From CAZPHU01 sp964419255 (GTDB lineage: Bacteria > Fibrobacterota > Chitinivibrionia > Chitinivibrionales > CAYFVL01), in NCBI GenBank assembly GCA_964419255.1, contig CAYQOU010000036.1:1-42444 (forward strand): a DNA stretch of 42,444 nucleotides, given 5' to 3'. The translations under genes were made by a program, and so were the position numbers. Below the pieces are notes generated by a model. The model searched no databases, was not told the DNA's origin, and saw only the letters and a list, made by a program, of their open reading frames with translations. Within the stretch, counting starts at the first letter, position 1. Each line of letters starts with the position of its first letter. Below, one piece after another: positions 1 through 7,487 of this stretch.

Positions 1-186
1 AGCCTCTCTGATAGCAGCTTCTGAAATGTAATATACAGCTTCAAGCTTTCTTACCAGGGTTTCAACATGCTGCATAGCCACAGCGGCTACAATGTCAACA
101 TCCATCGTCGCCCGAGCGATGCCAAACACTGAGCTGGCAACCGATCCACCTGTTTTTTCGCCATATTGGCAAAACTCTACCTTCAC
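1..186 (-). CDS. Nucleotidyltransferase (DUF6036/AbiEii-like fold), partial
   Basis: Read on the minus strand from a GTG at 186, this frame stays open to the window edge, so the C-terminal part is missing. It contains GGSVASS followed by ATMDVDIVA. That is the glycine-serine plus D-x-D signature of the small MNT-fold nucleotidyltransferases often found in toxin-antitoxin-like pairs. Only about 12 residues precede the GGS motif, and a TGA lies directly upstream of the GTG. The start is therefore either this GTG, overlapping the stop of the 62-aa gene by 4 bases (GTGA), or the N-terminus is eroded. Related genes usually carry a slightly longer first helix, and the sequence before GGS (FCQYGEKT) is a poor match to the usual hydrophobic strand. 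The family call is fairly safe. Whether the gene is intact cannot be judged here. Confidence 0.6.
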   Translation of the reverse strand, partial: MKVEFCQYGEKTGGSVASSVFGIARATMDVDIVAAVAMQHVETLVRKLEAVYYISEAAIREA

Positions 187-371
187 TCATCCAACACAAA
201 CGGCACGTGCACTTCCCGCTTCTTCTTCTCTTTCAGATATGCTTCACGGTCGAACCCAAATTCGAGCCCCTCCACATTGAACCTATCGTAATCATCCATT
301 GAGAGCGCCTGCCTGGTTCGTGGCATTTCCCGTATAATCGGAAAGTTAAGATCCGCATCGGAATTATTCAT
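183..371 (-). CDS. Small hypothetical protein next to a nucleotidyltransferase
   Basis: This is a 62-residue, highly charged protein with no membrane segment and no signal peptide. It has an LSMDDYDRF stretch near residue 24 and a lysine-rich helix (LKEKKKREV) near the C-terminus, ending in a short hydrophobic tail. Its stop overlaps the GTG start of the partial nucleotidyltransferase by 4 bases, so the two are probably translationally coupled. Small acidic or charged proteins of this size are common partners of single-domain MNT nucleotidyltransferases. A role as partner or antitoxin is inferred from position only, since I do not recognise a named family. It lies just after the frameshifted nucleotidyltransferase remnant. 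Confidence 0.5.
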   Translation of the reverse strand: MNNSDADLNFPIIREMPRTRQALSMDDYDRFNVEGLEFGFDREAYLKEKKKREVHVPFVLDE

Positions 372-383
372 ACAATCCTGATT

Positions 384-610
384 CTACCTAAAATGAGACT
401 TCACCTTTTCGTATAATTTTTCATTCCCAAATCTCTCGAACACGTGCCTGATATCATCCGCATGTATGTCTACATCATTCTCGTAATCAGGAAATCTACA
501 TCAACAGTGTGTCTTGATACTTTATGAGCATTAACTGCATATCCACCGATGAGAACACTTTTCACCTTACATTCTTTAAAGATATTGGCCAGGGTATTGA
601 AGACAGACAC
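384..610 (-). pseudogene. Frameshifted remnant of a nucleotidyltransferase gene
   Basis: Starting at a GTG (610-608) that overlaps the cysNC stop by one base, the minus strand reads a typical MNT-fold N-terminus: a first helix, then LIGGYAVNAH and TVDVDFLIT. The frame then meets a TAG at 472-470. A second frame picks up immediately as ENDVDIHADDIRHVFERF and runs to a TAG at 386-384. Joining the two frames gives one continuous nucleotidyltransferase-like segment of about 75 residues, which is much shorter than the 130-190 residues usual for the family. Both a frameshift and a C-terminal truncation are therefore visible. A sequencing error could explain the frameshift but not the missing C-terminus. 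Its position directly behind cysNC suggests it was once co-transcribed with it. Confidence 0.65.
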
Positions 611-2487
611 TAAAGCCTCACCAAGCCCAAAATCCGCTCCACCCCCTCATCCACACTCTCCAGATCACTTTCGATGATAAGCTCCGGATTTTGCGGCTCC
701 TCGTATGCGCTTCCAACACCCGTAAAATCCTTTATCTCCCCACTGATTGCTTTTTTGTACAGGCCTTTGGGATCTCTGCGCTTGCAGACCTCCAGGTCAC
801 ATTTAACATAGATCTCCTTGAAATCACCTTCCGGAAACATGTTTCGAACCATATCGCGATCCTTTTGGTATGGCGAAATGAAGGTGCATACTACGATATT
901 TCCCTGCTCGTAAAAAAGCTTTGCGATCTCACCCACCCGGCGAATGTTTTCGGAGCGGTCTTCCTCGGAAAACCCCAGATCCCTGCAGACTCCGTGCCGC
1001 ACATTATCACCGTCCAGAAGCATCACTTTCTTGCCCTCTTCGTACAGGGTACGCACAAGCTTCTTGGCGATGGTGGATTTACCGGAGCCGGAGTAGCCGG
1101 TCAGCCAGAATACCCCGGCTTTGTGACCATTTGTTTTCTCCCACTCTTCGCGACTGACCACCGGCCCTTCCCAGACCACGTTGGGTGATTTGTCGGCGAG
1201 GGCGGCTTTGGCTCGCGCCCGCGAGCTTAGCTCCTCTATATGCTGCGGTACTCCCCGGATCATTCCCGCTGCTACAGTCAAATTAGTCAACGGATCGATA
1301 AGAATGAAAGAACCGGTCGCCTGATTGTTTTTGTAAGTATCAAAATACAGAGGCAAAGAGGTTTTTATCTCGACCCGACCGATCTCGTTTAGACCGAAAC
1401 TCTCGGTATTTTCACGATGCAGGGTATTGACGTCTATTCTGTAGTTAATCTTGTCGATGAGCGCCTTTACACTGCGGGTGGTGTGCTTGAGTATATAGTG
1501 CGTGCTCCGTGATGACACCTTCTCATCCATCCAGCAGATAATCGCCTCGAAACGATTACTTACCTGAGGAAGATTATTTTTCCGCACGATCATATCGCCG
1601 CGGCTGATATCGATTTCGTCCTCAAGCTGCAACACGACCGACTGGGATGCAAACGCCTCCTGCAGATTTCCGTCAAATGTTGTTATATCTTTTATCTTTG
1701 ATGTCTTGCCTGACGGCAGAACGGCGACTTCTTCACCAACCCGTATCGTTCCCGAGTCCACAAATCCGGCATAGCCGCGAAAATCCAGATTCGGCCTGAC
1801 CACATACTGGACGGGAAAGCGGAAATCCACCAGATTCTTGTCGGCAGTCACATGAACGTTTTCCAGAAAATGCAGCAGCGTCTCCCCCCCATACCATGGT
1901 GTATTGGGACTGCGGGTAACAACATTATCACCCTTGAGCGCGGAGACAGGAATGAAGGTGATGTCGTGGATATCCAGCTTTTCGGCAAATGCTGAATAAT
2001 CGGCGACTATCTTATTATAAGCATCCTCTGAATAATCAACCAGATCCATCTTGTTTACGGCTACAATCAAATGTGGTATTTGCAGAAGAGAAACCAGAAA
2101 GCCATGACGCTTGGATTGAGTAAGTACCCCTTTTCTGGCGTCGATCAGAATAATTGCAAGCTCCGAGCTTGACGCACCGGTAACCATGTTTCTGGTATAC
2201 TGTTCGTGTCCAGGCGTATCGGCGATGATAAACTTACGCTTTTCCGTGGAAAAATACCGATAGGCGACATCGATCGTAATACCCTGCTCACGTTCGGCGG
2301 CCAGACCGTCCAGAAGAAGCGCCAGATCCACTTCCTGCTGCCCTCGTTTTTGTGATGTCTTGGCAATCGATGCATACTGGTCTTCAAAAATGCAGTTTGT
2401 TTCGTAAAGAAGTCTTCCAATGAGCGTCGACTTCCCGTCATCGACACTGCCGGTGGTCGTAAATCGGAGTAGTGATTTTTCCTGCAT
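610..2487 (-). CDS. cysNC: Bifunctional sulfate adenylyltransferase large subunit / adenylylsulfate kinase (CysNC)
   Basis: This 625-residue fusion carries out two steps of sulfate activation. The N-terminal part is the EF-Tu-like GTPase subunit of ATP sulfurylase, with GSVDDGKST at residues 13-21, DTPGHEQYTRNM near residue 91 and NKMD near 144. The middle part holds the two beta-barrel domains. From about residue 455 it is an APS kinase, with the P-loop GYSGSGKST at 464-472 and the typical DGDNVRHG segment downstream. Together with CysD it makes APS and then PAPS, used for sulfate assimilation or for sulfation. The start is five bases after the cysD stop, so the two genes form an operon. With surface-polysaccharide genes nearby, PAPS for sulfated glycans is a possible use, but this is inference. 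Length and motifs look intact. Confidence 0.96.
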   Translation of the reverse strand: MQEKSLLRFTTTGSVDDGKSTLIGRLLYETNCIFEDQYASIAKTSQKRGQQEVDLALLLDGLAAEREQGITIDVAYRYFSTEKRKFIIADTPGHEQYTRNMVTGASSSELAIILIDARKGVLTQSKRHGFLVSLLQIPHLIVAVNKMDLVDYSEDAYNKIVADYSAFAEKLDIHDITFIPVSALKGDNVVTRSPNTPWYGGETLLHFLENVHVTADKNLVDFRFPVQYVVRPNLDFRGYAGFVDSGTIRVGEEVAVLPSGKTSKIKDITTFDGNLQEAFASQSVVLQLEDEIDISRGDMIVRKNNLPQVSNRFEAIICWMDEKVSSRSTHYILKHTTRSVKALIDKINYRIDVNTLHRENTESFGLNEIGRVEIKTSLPLYFDTYKNNQATGSFILIDPLTNLTVAAGMIRGVPQHIEELSSRARAKAALADKSPNVVWEGPVVSREEWEKTNGHKAGVFWLTGYSGSGKSTIAKKLVRTLYEEGKKVMLLDGDNVRHGVCRDLGFSEEDRSENIRRVGEIAKLFYEQGNIVVCTFISPYQKDRDMVRNMFPEGDFKEIYVKCDLEVCKRRDPKGLYKKAISGEIKDFTGVGSAYEEPQNPELIIESDLESVDEGVERILGLVRL

Positions 2488-2492
2488 AAGCT

Positions 2493-3419
2493 TTAGAAAT
2501 ACCCTTCTTTTTTCTTCTGTTCCATTGATGAATCGCTGGTAAGATCGATAATCCTGTTCTCGCGCTCGGAGCGTTTTGCAGCAACCACCTCATCGATGAT
2601 ATCATCGATTGTTTGAGCCGACGACTTTACTGCTCCGGTACAGGGGATGCATCCTAAACTCCGGAACCGGCAGTCCATTTCCTGTATCTCTTCGTCTTTA
2701 ACAGGACTTTTTCCTTCAGGATCGACGGTGTCGTATGAGTACAGCGGAATGATTATACCGTTTCGCTCGATAACCTTACATTTCCTTGCAAAATAGAGCG
2801 GAACTATCGGAATCCGCTCCACCTTTATGTAATTCCAGACATCAACCTCGGTCCAGTTACTCAGCGGAAACACACGCACCGATTCACCCGGATTTATTCT
2901 GGCATTGTATAACTTCCATAGTTCCGGACGCTGGTTTTTAGGATCCCACTGCCCGAATTCATCCCGCAAAGAAAACACCCGCTCCTTGGCACGGGATTTC
3001 TCCTCATCGCGACGGGCGCCACCGAATGCGGCATCAAACCCATGCTTTTTTAAGCCGTCAAGTAATGCCTGTGTTTTCAGATACCCACAACACTTGTCGT
3101 TTCCCAACCAGAAAGGATGTGATCTCTTTTCGATCCACTCCTCATTGCGCTCCACGATCAGCCGGGCACCGATTTGCTTGGCGTAGTTGTCCCGAAACTC
3201 ATACATTTCAGGGAACTTGTAGCTGGTGTCTATGTGCATTAAAGGAAACGGGAACTTGCCCGGATAGAAGGCCTTCTGAGCAAGTCTCAGCATTACCGAC
3301 GAATCTTTTCCCACCGAGTAGAGCATCACAGGATTCTTAAATTCGGCAACAACCTCCCGCATGATATGGATGGATTCAGACTCAAGCTGCTTCAGATGCG
3401 ACAACGTGTAAGACGCCAT
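2493..3419 (-). CDS. cysD: Sulfate adenylyltransferase subunit 2 (CysD)
   Basis: This 308-residue protein is the catalytic ATP sulfurylase subunit of the PAPS-reductase/N-type ATP pyrophosphatase family. The PP-loop SVGKDSSVM is at residues 35-43, and the conserved SYKFPEMY and GARRDEEKSRAKER segments follow. It combines ATP and sulfate to give adenosine 5'-phosphosulfate, driven by GTP hydrolysis in CysN. The length is standard for the family. It is the first gene of the cysD-cysNC operon. The 229-base gap upstream (3420-3648) should hold the promoter. I saw only weak -35/-10 matches there and no riboswitch that I recognise. The flanking genes on both sides are nucleotidyltransferases, which is an unusual setting for cysDN. 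Confidence 0.96.
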   Translation of the reverse strand: MASYTLSHLKQLESESIHIMREVVAEFKNPVMLYSVGKDSSVMLRLAQKAFYPGKFPFPLMHIDTSYKFPEMYEFRDNYAKQIGARLIVERNEEWIEKRSHPFWLGNDKCCGYLKTQALLDGLKKHGFDAAFGGARRDEEKSRAKERVFSLRDEFGQWDPKNQRPELWKLYNARINPGESVRVFPLSNWTEVDVWNYIKVERIPIVPLYFARKCKVIERNGIIIPLYSYDTVDPEGKSPVKDEEIQEMDCRFRSLGCIPCTGAVKSSAQTIDDIIDEVVAAKRSERENRIIDLTSDSSMEQKKKEGYF

Positions 3420-3648
3420 AGTAACCTTTCGTTTATTCTATATACAGATACATCAGTCGAATGCATCAATATTGTTTAAACTCTTTATTCACGATTCATG
3501 CTTTTAATAGGGTTCGTATCAACAGAAATACGTTACCTGCGAGAAAATGGTTTGTGGCTTTTTCATTTGTTCAGATTGCCGGTGTTTTCCGTCTGATACT
3601 GGAGAACACATACATGGTCGATTGCACGGTTTTTCTGTCACCTCGCGT

Positions 3649-3996
3649 TTATGGCCACACCCATACAGCCTCTTCCTCGAGCACCTTTTTGAAACGATCG
3701 GATGGATGATTGCGGATTTCCTCTTCGGTAAACACCATGCAATCAACCGGCACCGGTAGAGATGTCGTGTCATAGGCCATTGAGCGGGATTCAAACGGCA
3801 TTTCCGTTGATCTGAGGATTATGACAACATCGAGGTCGCTGCCAAATCCGCAATCCCCCCGGGCGTAGGAGCCAATACAACCGATGCGTACAATGTCTGG
3901 CTGAGCAATATGATATGCCCAATTTTTAAAGGCGCTCAAAACAGCCTGACGATCAGGCCATTTTTTCACTGACGAATTCAATGATTTCACCGGCAT
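3649..3996 (-). CDS. MNT-domain nucleotidyltransferase of a MNT/HEPN pair
   Basis: This is a 115-residue single-domain minimal nucleotidyltransferase. The active-site signature is complete: GSYARGDCGFGSDLD at residues 42-56, with D54 and D56 as metal ligands, and a third acidic residue D85 in the PVDCM strand. The gene overlaps the upstream HEPN gene by 44 bases, and the two together form the classic HEPN/MNT arrangement. In characterised MntA-HepT (type VII) systems the MNT protein is the antitoxin and modifies the HEPN toxin by adding AMP. Whether this pair acts that way is inference. The long overlap could mean that translation really starts further in, but no better ATG exists before the catalytic motif. 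Confidence 0.85.
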   Translation of the reverse strand: MPVKSLNSSVKKWPDRQAVLSAFKNWAYHIAQPDIVRIGCIGSYARGDCGFGSDLDVVIILRSTEMPFESRSMAYDTTSLPVPVDCMVFTEEEIRNHPSDRFKKVLEEEAVWVWP

Positions 3997-4339
3997 ATTT
4001 TATCGCCTCATCGCTTTGCAAGATACCGAAATGCTCAAACGGTGCACCTTCCGGATAACTATCAGGATACCTCAGCGGGATATAAGAATTATCAAGAACT
4101 TTTGCTTTATCAACTAAAGTGGATGGTATATCAACATCAGGCAATTCTTTTAATAATTTGGCTATTACATGCCCCCAGGCTTCCTGTCCGAAATGTAGAT
4201 GTAGCGCTTTTACAGCCTTTTCGGCGGATTGCTGTGCGGCAAAACAGGCCCATTCATGGCGACCGGCAGCTTTACTATCCTGCGCCTGCTCAAAATCACG
4301 CCTGGCCTGGCTCAACCAATCTTGTGAACGATTACCCAA
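3953..4339 (-). CDS. HEPN-domain protein paired with MNT
   Basis: This 128-residue, alpha-helical protein matches the HEPN family. The helix around residues 27-46 reads HEWACFAAQQSAEKAVKALH, and the later SYIPLRYPDSYPEG segment is the usual mid-domain signature of the PF05168-type group. I cannot find the R-x4-6-H RNase motif found in HepT-type toxins: the only Arg in the right region, R90, is followed by YPDSYPEG. This copy may therefore bind rather than cut RNA, or belong to the non-RNase HEPN branch. It is transcribed just before its MNT partner and overlaps it by 44 bases. A toxin-antitoxin or nucleotide-sensing role is inferred from the family. Confidence 0.85.
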   Translation of the reverse strand: MGNRSQDWLSQARRDFEQAQDSKAAGRHEWACFAAQQSAEKAVKALHLHFGQEAWGHVIAKLLKELPDVDIPSTLVDKAKVLDNSYIPLRYPDSYPEGAPFEHFGILQSDEAIKYAGEIIEFVSEKMA

Positions 4340-4398
4340 TGCTTTTCCCCTCTATAGTTTGATTCAGATGTCTATTACCAGGCAGTTATTCGAGGCAG

Positions 4399-4707
4399 TC
4401 ACTCTGCAGATTGTGGAAGGATACCACCCTCAAAATCCGGATTTTGTTTCACAATCTCTTTAAACAACTCCCTGTTTTTACCAATAATATTTTCGATATC
4501 ATTGGCTTTGGGAAATGGGAGCGGTTTCTCAGACGATGATGATTCGGAAAGCGCGATGCGAAACTTTCTGGATTGATGCCAGAAACGGGCGGTTTGTGAC
4601 AACCACATGAGTTTCTGCTCACCGCTGAGACGGTGAAAATTGGTATGCCCATCGAAATCGGCACTGGAAAGATTTCTGAGCTTCGCCCTGAATTCCGTAT
4701 CACTCAT
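4399..4707 (-). CDS. Hypothetical partner protein of a DUF6036-type nucleotidyltransferase
   Basis: This 102-residue soluble protein has an FHRLSGEQKLMWLSQTARFWHQ helix near residues 24-45. Similar short helical proteins occur behind MNT-fold nucleotidyltransferases in many genomes, to my recollection with a comparable xLTPEQKLxWL motif. The gene starts inside the stop codon of the nucleotidyltransferase (TAATG, one shared base), so the two are translationally coupled. No signal peptide, membrane helix or catalytic motif is visible. A role as partner, regulator or antitoxin is inferred from this coupling. The family has no function that I can name with confidence. Confidence 0.7.
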   Translation of the reverse strand: MSDTEFRAKLRNLSSADFDGHTNFHRLSGEQKLMWLSQTARFWHQSRKFRIALSESSSSEKPLPFPKANDIENIIGKNRELFKEIVKQNPDFEGGILPQSAE

Positions 4708-5258
4708 TATAAACGCTCACTCTTGTGCATCAATTCCAACAGATGCTCCAGATCGAAGCGATCTTTCAAACGCAAAGGCTTGATCTTCTGCTTCATGGCA
4801 ATCAGTCTTTCTCGGGAGACCACGTTGATTATATCCTCGCCGATACTGACCTGGTGAGCATCCTCGGCAAGAAGATCATAGGAGTGTTCTTCCGTCAGAA
4901 AGACATCCACCTGCCGGTAAGGATTATCGCTGTCGACGAACGTAAAAACAAGGGCATTTTTCTCCTCTATCATCGCCTGCACCTTTTCGGAATCGAGGAG
5001 GACCTCGGGTGGGAGAGGAACCCGGGGATGCAAATGCAGCGCTTTCATCACGTCCAGAAATCTTTGCATGTTTTCCCGCTGCATATCCACCGACAGGTCC
5101 AGATCGAGAGTCATTCTCTCGACCCCGTGGAGCACCACTGCAACCCCTCCGCAGACGACATACTTAACATCTGCCTTATTCAGCGCCGCAAGTATTTCAA
5201 GCAGATGGTTGTTTGCGTACGGTGTCTGTACCTGTTCTTTTTTATCAGCCATATCCAT
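4707..5258 (-). CDS. Nucleotidyltransferase (DUF6036/AbiEii-like)
   Basis: This is a 183-residue nucleotidyltransferase-fold protein. The strand VKYVVCGGVAVVLHG (residues 31-45) is followed by RMTLDLDLSVD, where D52 and D54 are the D-x-D pair. A further acidic residue, D118 in RQVDVFL, sits where the third catalytic Asp is expected. The C-terminal helix LIAMKQKIKPLRLKDRFDLEHL is typical of the group, where a lysine and an aspartate close the active site. The gene looks intact. It is followed by the coupled 102-aa partner and preceded by the epimerase-MNT fusion only 26 bases upstream, so all three may share a transcript. The substrate is unknown. Related proteins are annotated as putative toxin-antitoxin or antibiotic-type nucleotidyltransferases. 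Confidence 0.8.
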   Translation of the reverse strand: MDMADKKEQVQTPYANNHLLEILAALNKADVKYVVCGGVAVVLHGVERMTLDLDLSVDMQRENMQRFLDVMKALHLHPRVPLPPEVLLDSEKVQAMIEEKNALVFTFVDSDNPYRQVDVFLTEEHSYDLLAEDAHQVSIGEDIINVVSRERLIAMKQKIKPLRLKDRFDLEHLLELMHKSERL

Positions 5259-5284
5259 GTTTCTATATGTCTAGACGCCAGATT

Positions 5285-6658
5285 TCATGCGCCGTAGATG
5301 ACCCGTCCACTTTGAAGGAGATGCCAGGCAGCATTGCGGGTATCAACCGCCTCAAGCTCCTTGGGAGTAAACACCATCATCTGTACGGCCACCCCTTTGA
5401 GCGCCTCGTAGATATCACGAAAATCTTCCAATCGCTCCATAGAGTGACGACCGGTCTCCTGTACAATCAGAAGATCGATATTGTTGGAGGATTCGCTGGA
5501 TTCTACGCTGCCGTCAGCCAGAACCGCCTTTAACACCCCGTTTCGCTGGAAAATGGGATGCAGAAGCTCGCGGATAACCTGATCGGATACCCGCTCAGAG
5601 TTCTTACCGATGAGACTGGCCGCCGCCGAGGGTACAAACTCGCTCACACAACGGGTGTCCTGATTGTCTGCATCGGCAAGCCTGCTGTCACTCCCCTCAT
5701 CCAGTCCATGGTACTCCTTGAACCATTGCACGAATTGAGGGATTCCTTCCTTTATCGGCGTGGATGGAACAAAACCCAGCTTCTCACGAGCATACTCGGT
5801 ATCGGCATAGGTCACCTTGACATCCCCCGGCTGCATGGGAAGAAAGTTCTTCTCGGCCTTATCACCCAGACACTCCTCAACGATTTCAATCATCTCGAGA
5901 AGATTTTCGGTGCGGTGATTCCCCAGGTTAAACACCTCGCAGGGCTTGAGATGGGGCTTGTCGATAGATGCAACCACCCCCTTCACGATATCATCGATGT
6001 AGGTGAAACTGCGCTTCATGTCACCACGATTGAACACATCGATCGGCTTTTTGTTCAAGATACTGTCGGTAAAAAGCCATAACGCCATATCGGGCCGCCC
6101 CCAGGGGCCGTAGACGGTGAAAAACCGCAACCCGACGGTCTGAAAACCGTACAGATGCGTATAGCAGTGCGCCATCAGCTCGTTTGACTTCTTGGTGGCG
6201 GCATATAGGCTGACCGGTGTATCTACCCGATCCTGCTCACTGAACGGAACTTTCTGGTTTCCTCCATAGACGCTTGAGGATGACGCATACACCAGACGCG
6301 GAATTCCGTTGTGGCGACAGGCCTCCAGAATGTTTATAAAACCCACGATGTTGCTGTCGATGTAGCTGTGCGGATTGATCAGACTGTATCGCACACCAGC
6401 CTGAGCAGCCAGATTGACTACCACATCGAAGGTATGATCGGCAAAAAGCTCGTTTACCGCATCGCTGTTTTGTAAGTCGCCCCGTACGCAGGTGAACCTG
6501 GCGTATTCTTCCAACCGCCGATTACGCGCCTCTTTTATACCCACCGGGTAATAATCGTTGAAGTTATCGAATCCGACAACCGTATCGCCACGCTCCAGAA
6601 GATGCATGGCCACATGCATACCAATAAAACCGGCAGTTCCCGTCACCAGTACATTCAT
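5285..6658 (-). CDS. NAD-dependent UDP-glucuronate 4-epimerase-like protein fused to a degenerate MNT domain
   Basis: Residues 1 to about 325 form an extended SDR sugar-nucleotide epimerase. The dinucleotide-binding G7-x-x-G10-x-x-G13 is present, Y152 and K156 form the catalytic Y-x-x-x-K, and the FDNFNDYYPVGIKEAR stretch is typical of UDP-glucuronate 4-epimerases. These enzymes normally end near residue 335. Here a low-complexity linker (about 322-355) leads into a second domain at about 358-457. It reads like an MNT nucleotidyltransferase: helix VIRELLHPIF, then G383-S384 and NNIDLLIV, then a helix and LLQSGRVIYG at the end. The first metal-binding Asp is Asn (N393), only D395 remains, and the loop is two residues shorter than usual, so catalysis is unlikely. 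A good Shine-Dalgarno (AGGGG) precedes the ATG. The epimerase half looks fully functional. Confidence 0.92.
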   Translation of the reverse strand: MNVLVTGTAGFIGMHVAMHLLERGDTVVGFDNFNDYYPVGIKEARNRRLEEYARFTCVRGDLQNSDAVNELFADHTFDVVVNLAAQAGVRYSLINPHSYIDSNIVGFINILEACRHNGIPRLVYASSSSVYGGNQKVPFSEQDRVDTPVSLYAATKKSNELMAHCYTHLYGFQTVGLRFFTVYGPWGRPDMALWLFTDSILNKKPIDVFNRGDMKRSFTYIDDIVKGVVASIDKPHLKPCEVFNLGNHRTENLLEMIEIVEECLGDKAEKNFLPMQPGDVKVTYADTEYAREKLGFVPSTPIKEGIPQFVQWFKEYHGLDEGSDSRLADADNQDTRCVSEFVPSAAASLIGKNSERVSDQVIRELLHPIFQRNGVLKAVLADGSVESSESSNNIDLLIVQETGRHSMERLEDFRDIYEALKGVAVQMMVFTPKELEAVDTRNAAWHLLQSGRVIYGA

Positions 6659-6744
6659 TTTTATCCCCTATGAAGCAAAACTGCTTTAAACTGTTATCAT
6701 TTTCCAAAAAAGAAGCAAATCACGTTCCCACCGTGACCCGGCTA

Positions 6745-7077
6745 TCACTCCTCCAGCCCTGTCTTCGACTGACTGGCCACTTCCCTTTTCAACTCATTTA
6801 TCTCATCCTGCAAAAGATCAAACTCGTGAAGGCGACGGTTGAGATAGTCACGGGTTATACGCAGCTTCTCCCTAACCCCCTCCGGCGTCAGAATATACTG
6901 CCACCGCACTCTGTCGGGGTGATTCTTAAGCTTACGGGCCTTTATCACCCCCTTACGGGTTAGCCCCGACATCACATAATTGAGTTTCCCCAAACTGATC
7001 CCCAGACGCCTGGCCAGAGAGCGTTGTGTCTGAGTCGGGTTAAGCTCCAGCTCTTTTATAACCTTATATTCTATCAT
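6745..7077 (-). CDS. MarR-type EPS-associated transcriptional regulator
   Basis: This 110-residue protein has a winged helix-turn-helix in its first 75 residues (TQTQRSLARRLGISLGKLNY is the helix-turn-helix, and the wing follows around LTRKGVIKARKL). A C-terminal coiled coil (LLQDEINELKREV) probably serves dimerisation. The pattern matches the short MarR-like regulators repeatedly found beside exopolysaccharide export and chain-length genes (TIGR04176-like). It lies between the epimerase and the Wzz-like gene on the same strand, which supports a role in controlling a surface polysaccharide locus. No ligand pocket is evident. The specific targets are inference. Confidence 0.85.
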   Translation of the reverse strand: MIEYKVIKELELNPTQTQRSLARRLGISLGKLNYVMSGLTRKGVIKARKLKNHPDRVRWQYILTPEGVREKLRITRDYLNRRLHEFDLLQDEINELKREVASQSKTGLEE

Positions 7078-7487
7078 TTGATTACAGTGCAGATACAGGA
7101 TACGATGTCTTTGACAGGTATGAATTCAGATAGTAAATGTGAACAGCTGAATTGAGTGGCTCTGATTAGATGATTCTCACACTCTCTTAGGATTAAAGAA
7201 CCGGGCAGAATACCCTTCCAAAGATTTCCCAGGAGTGCCAAATTCCCTGTGCACCAGGTAATGCGAATTACCGCAAAAAAATTGCTCGATTGAAAGCAGC
7301 GTAAAAAAGTACTGGAAAAACACGCCGGTTTTCACCGTGTTTTTCACACCTCAAAACGCACCTTTCCCCTGTAGGCGGCACCAGAGGGGAGCGCAGAAAG
7401 TGGATTGGAATGTTTGTTCACCTGTTGAACAAAAATAATACAGTGGTTAAACAAAGAGTGCACGTAAAAAGAAATAAGAAGCCTGAT
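7078..7487. other. Intergenic region between regulator and wzz-like gene
   Basis: I see no coding region in these 410 bases. The part next to 7077 should contain the promoter of the MarR-type regulator, but I could not place a convincing -35/-10 pair. A perfect 10-bp inverted repeat (7315-7345) sits about 140 bases after the wzz stop and may end that transcript. Confidence 0.4.
7315..7345 (-). terminator. Hairpin, probable terminator of the wzz-like transcript
   Basis: The arms GAAAAACACG (7315-7324) and CGTGTTTTTC (7336-7345) are perfectly complementary with an 11-base loop. The ends of the stem are A-rich and T-rich, so in either direction the RNA has a U-rich 3' arm. It lies downstream of the wzz-like gene on the minus strand. 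The stem is weak in GC, so termination may be partial. Confidence 0.4.

Noticed and set aside
92..280. 62-codon plus-strand frame
   Set aside because: It runs antisense to the nucleotidyltransferase and its 62-aa partner, has no family resemblance and is low in coding character.
691..1188. 165-codon plus-strand frame opposite cysNC
   Set aside because: It is a shadow of the APS kinase region, which is strongly conserved on the minus strand.
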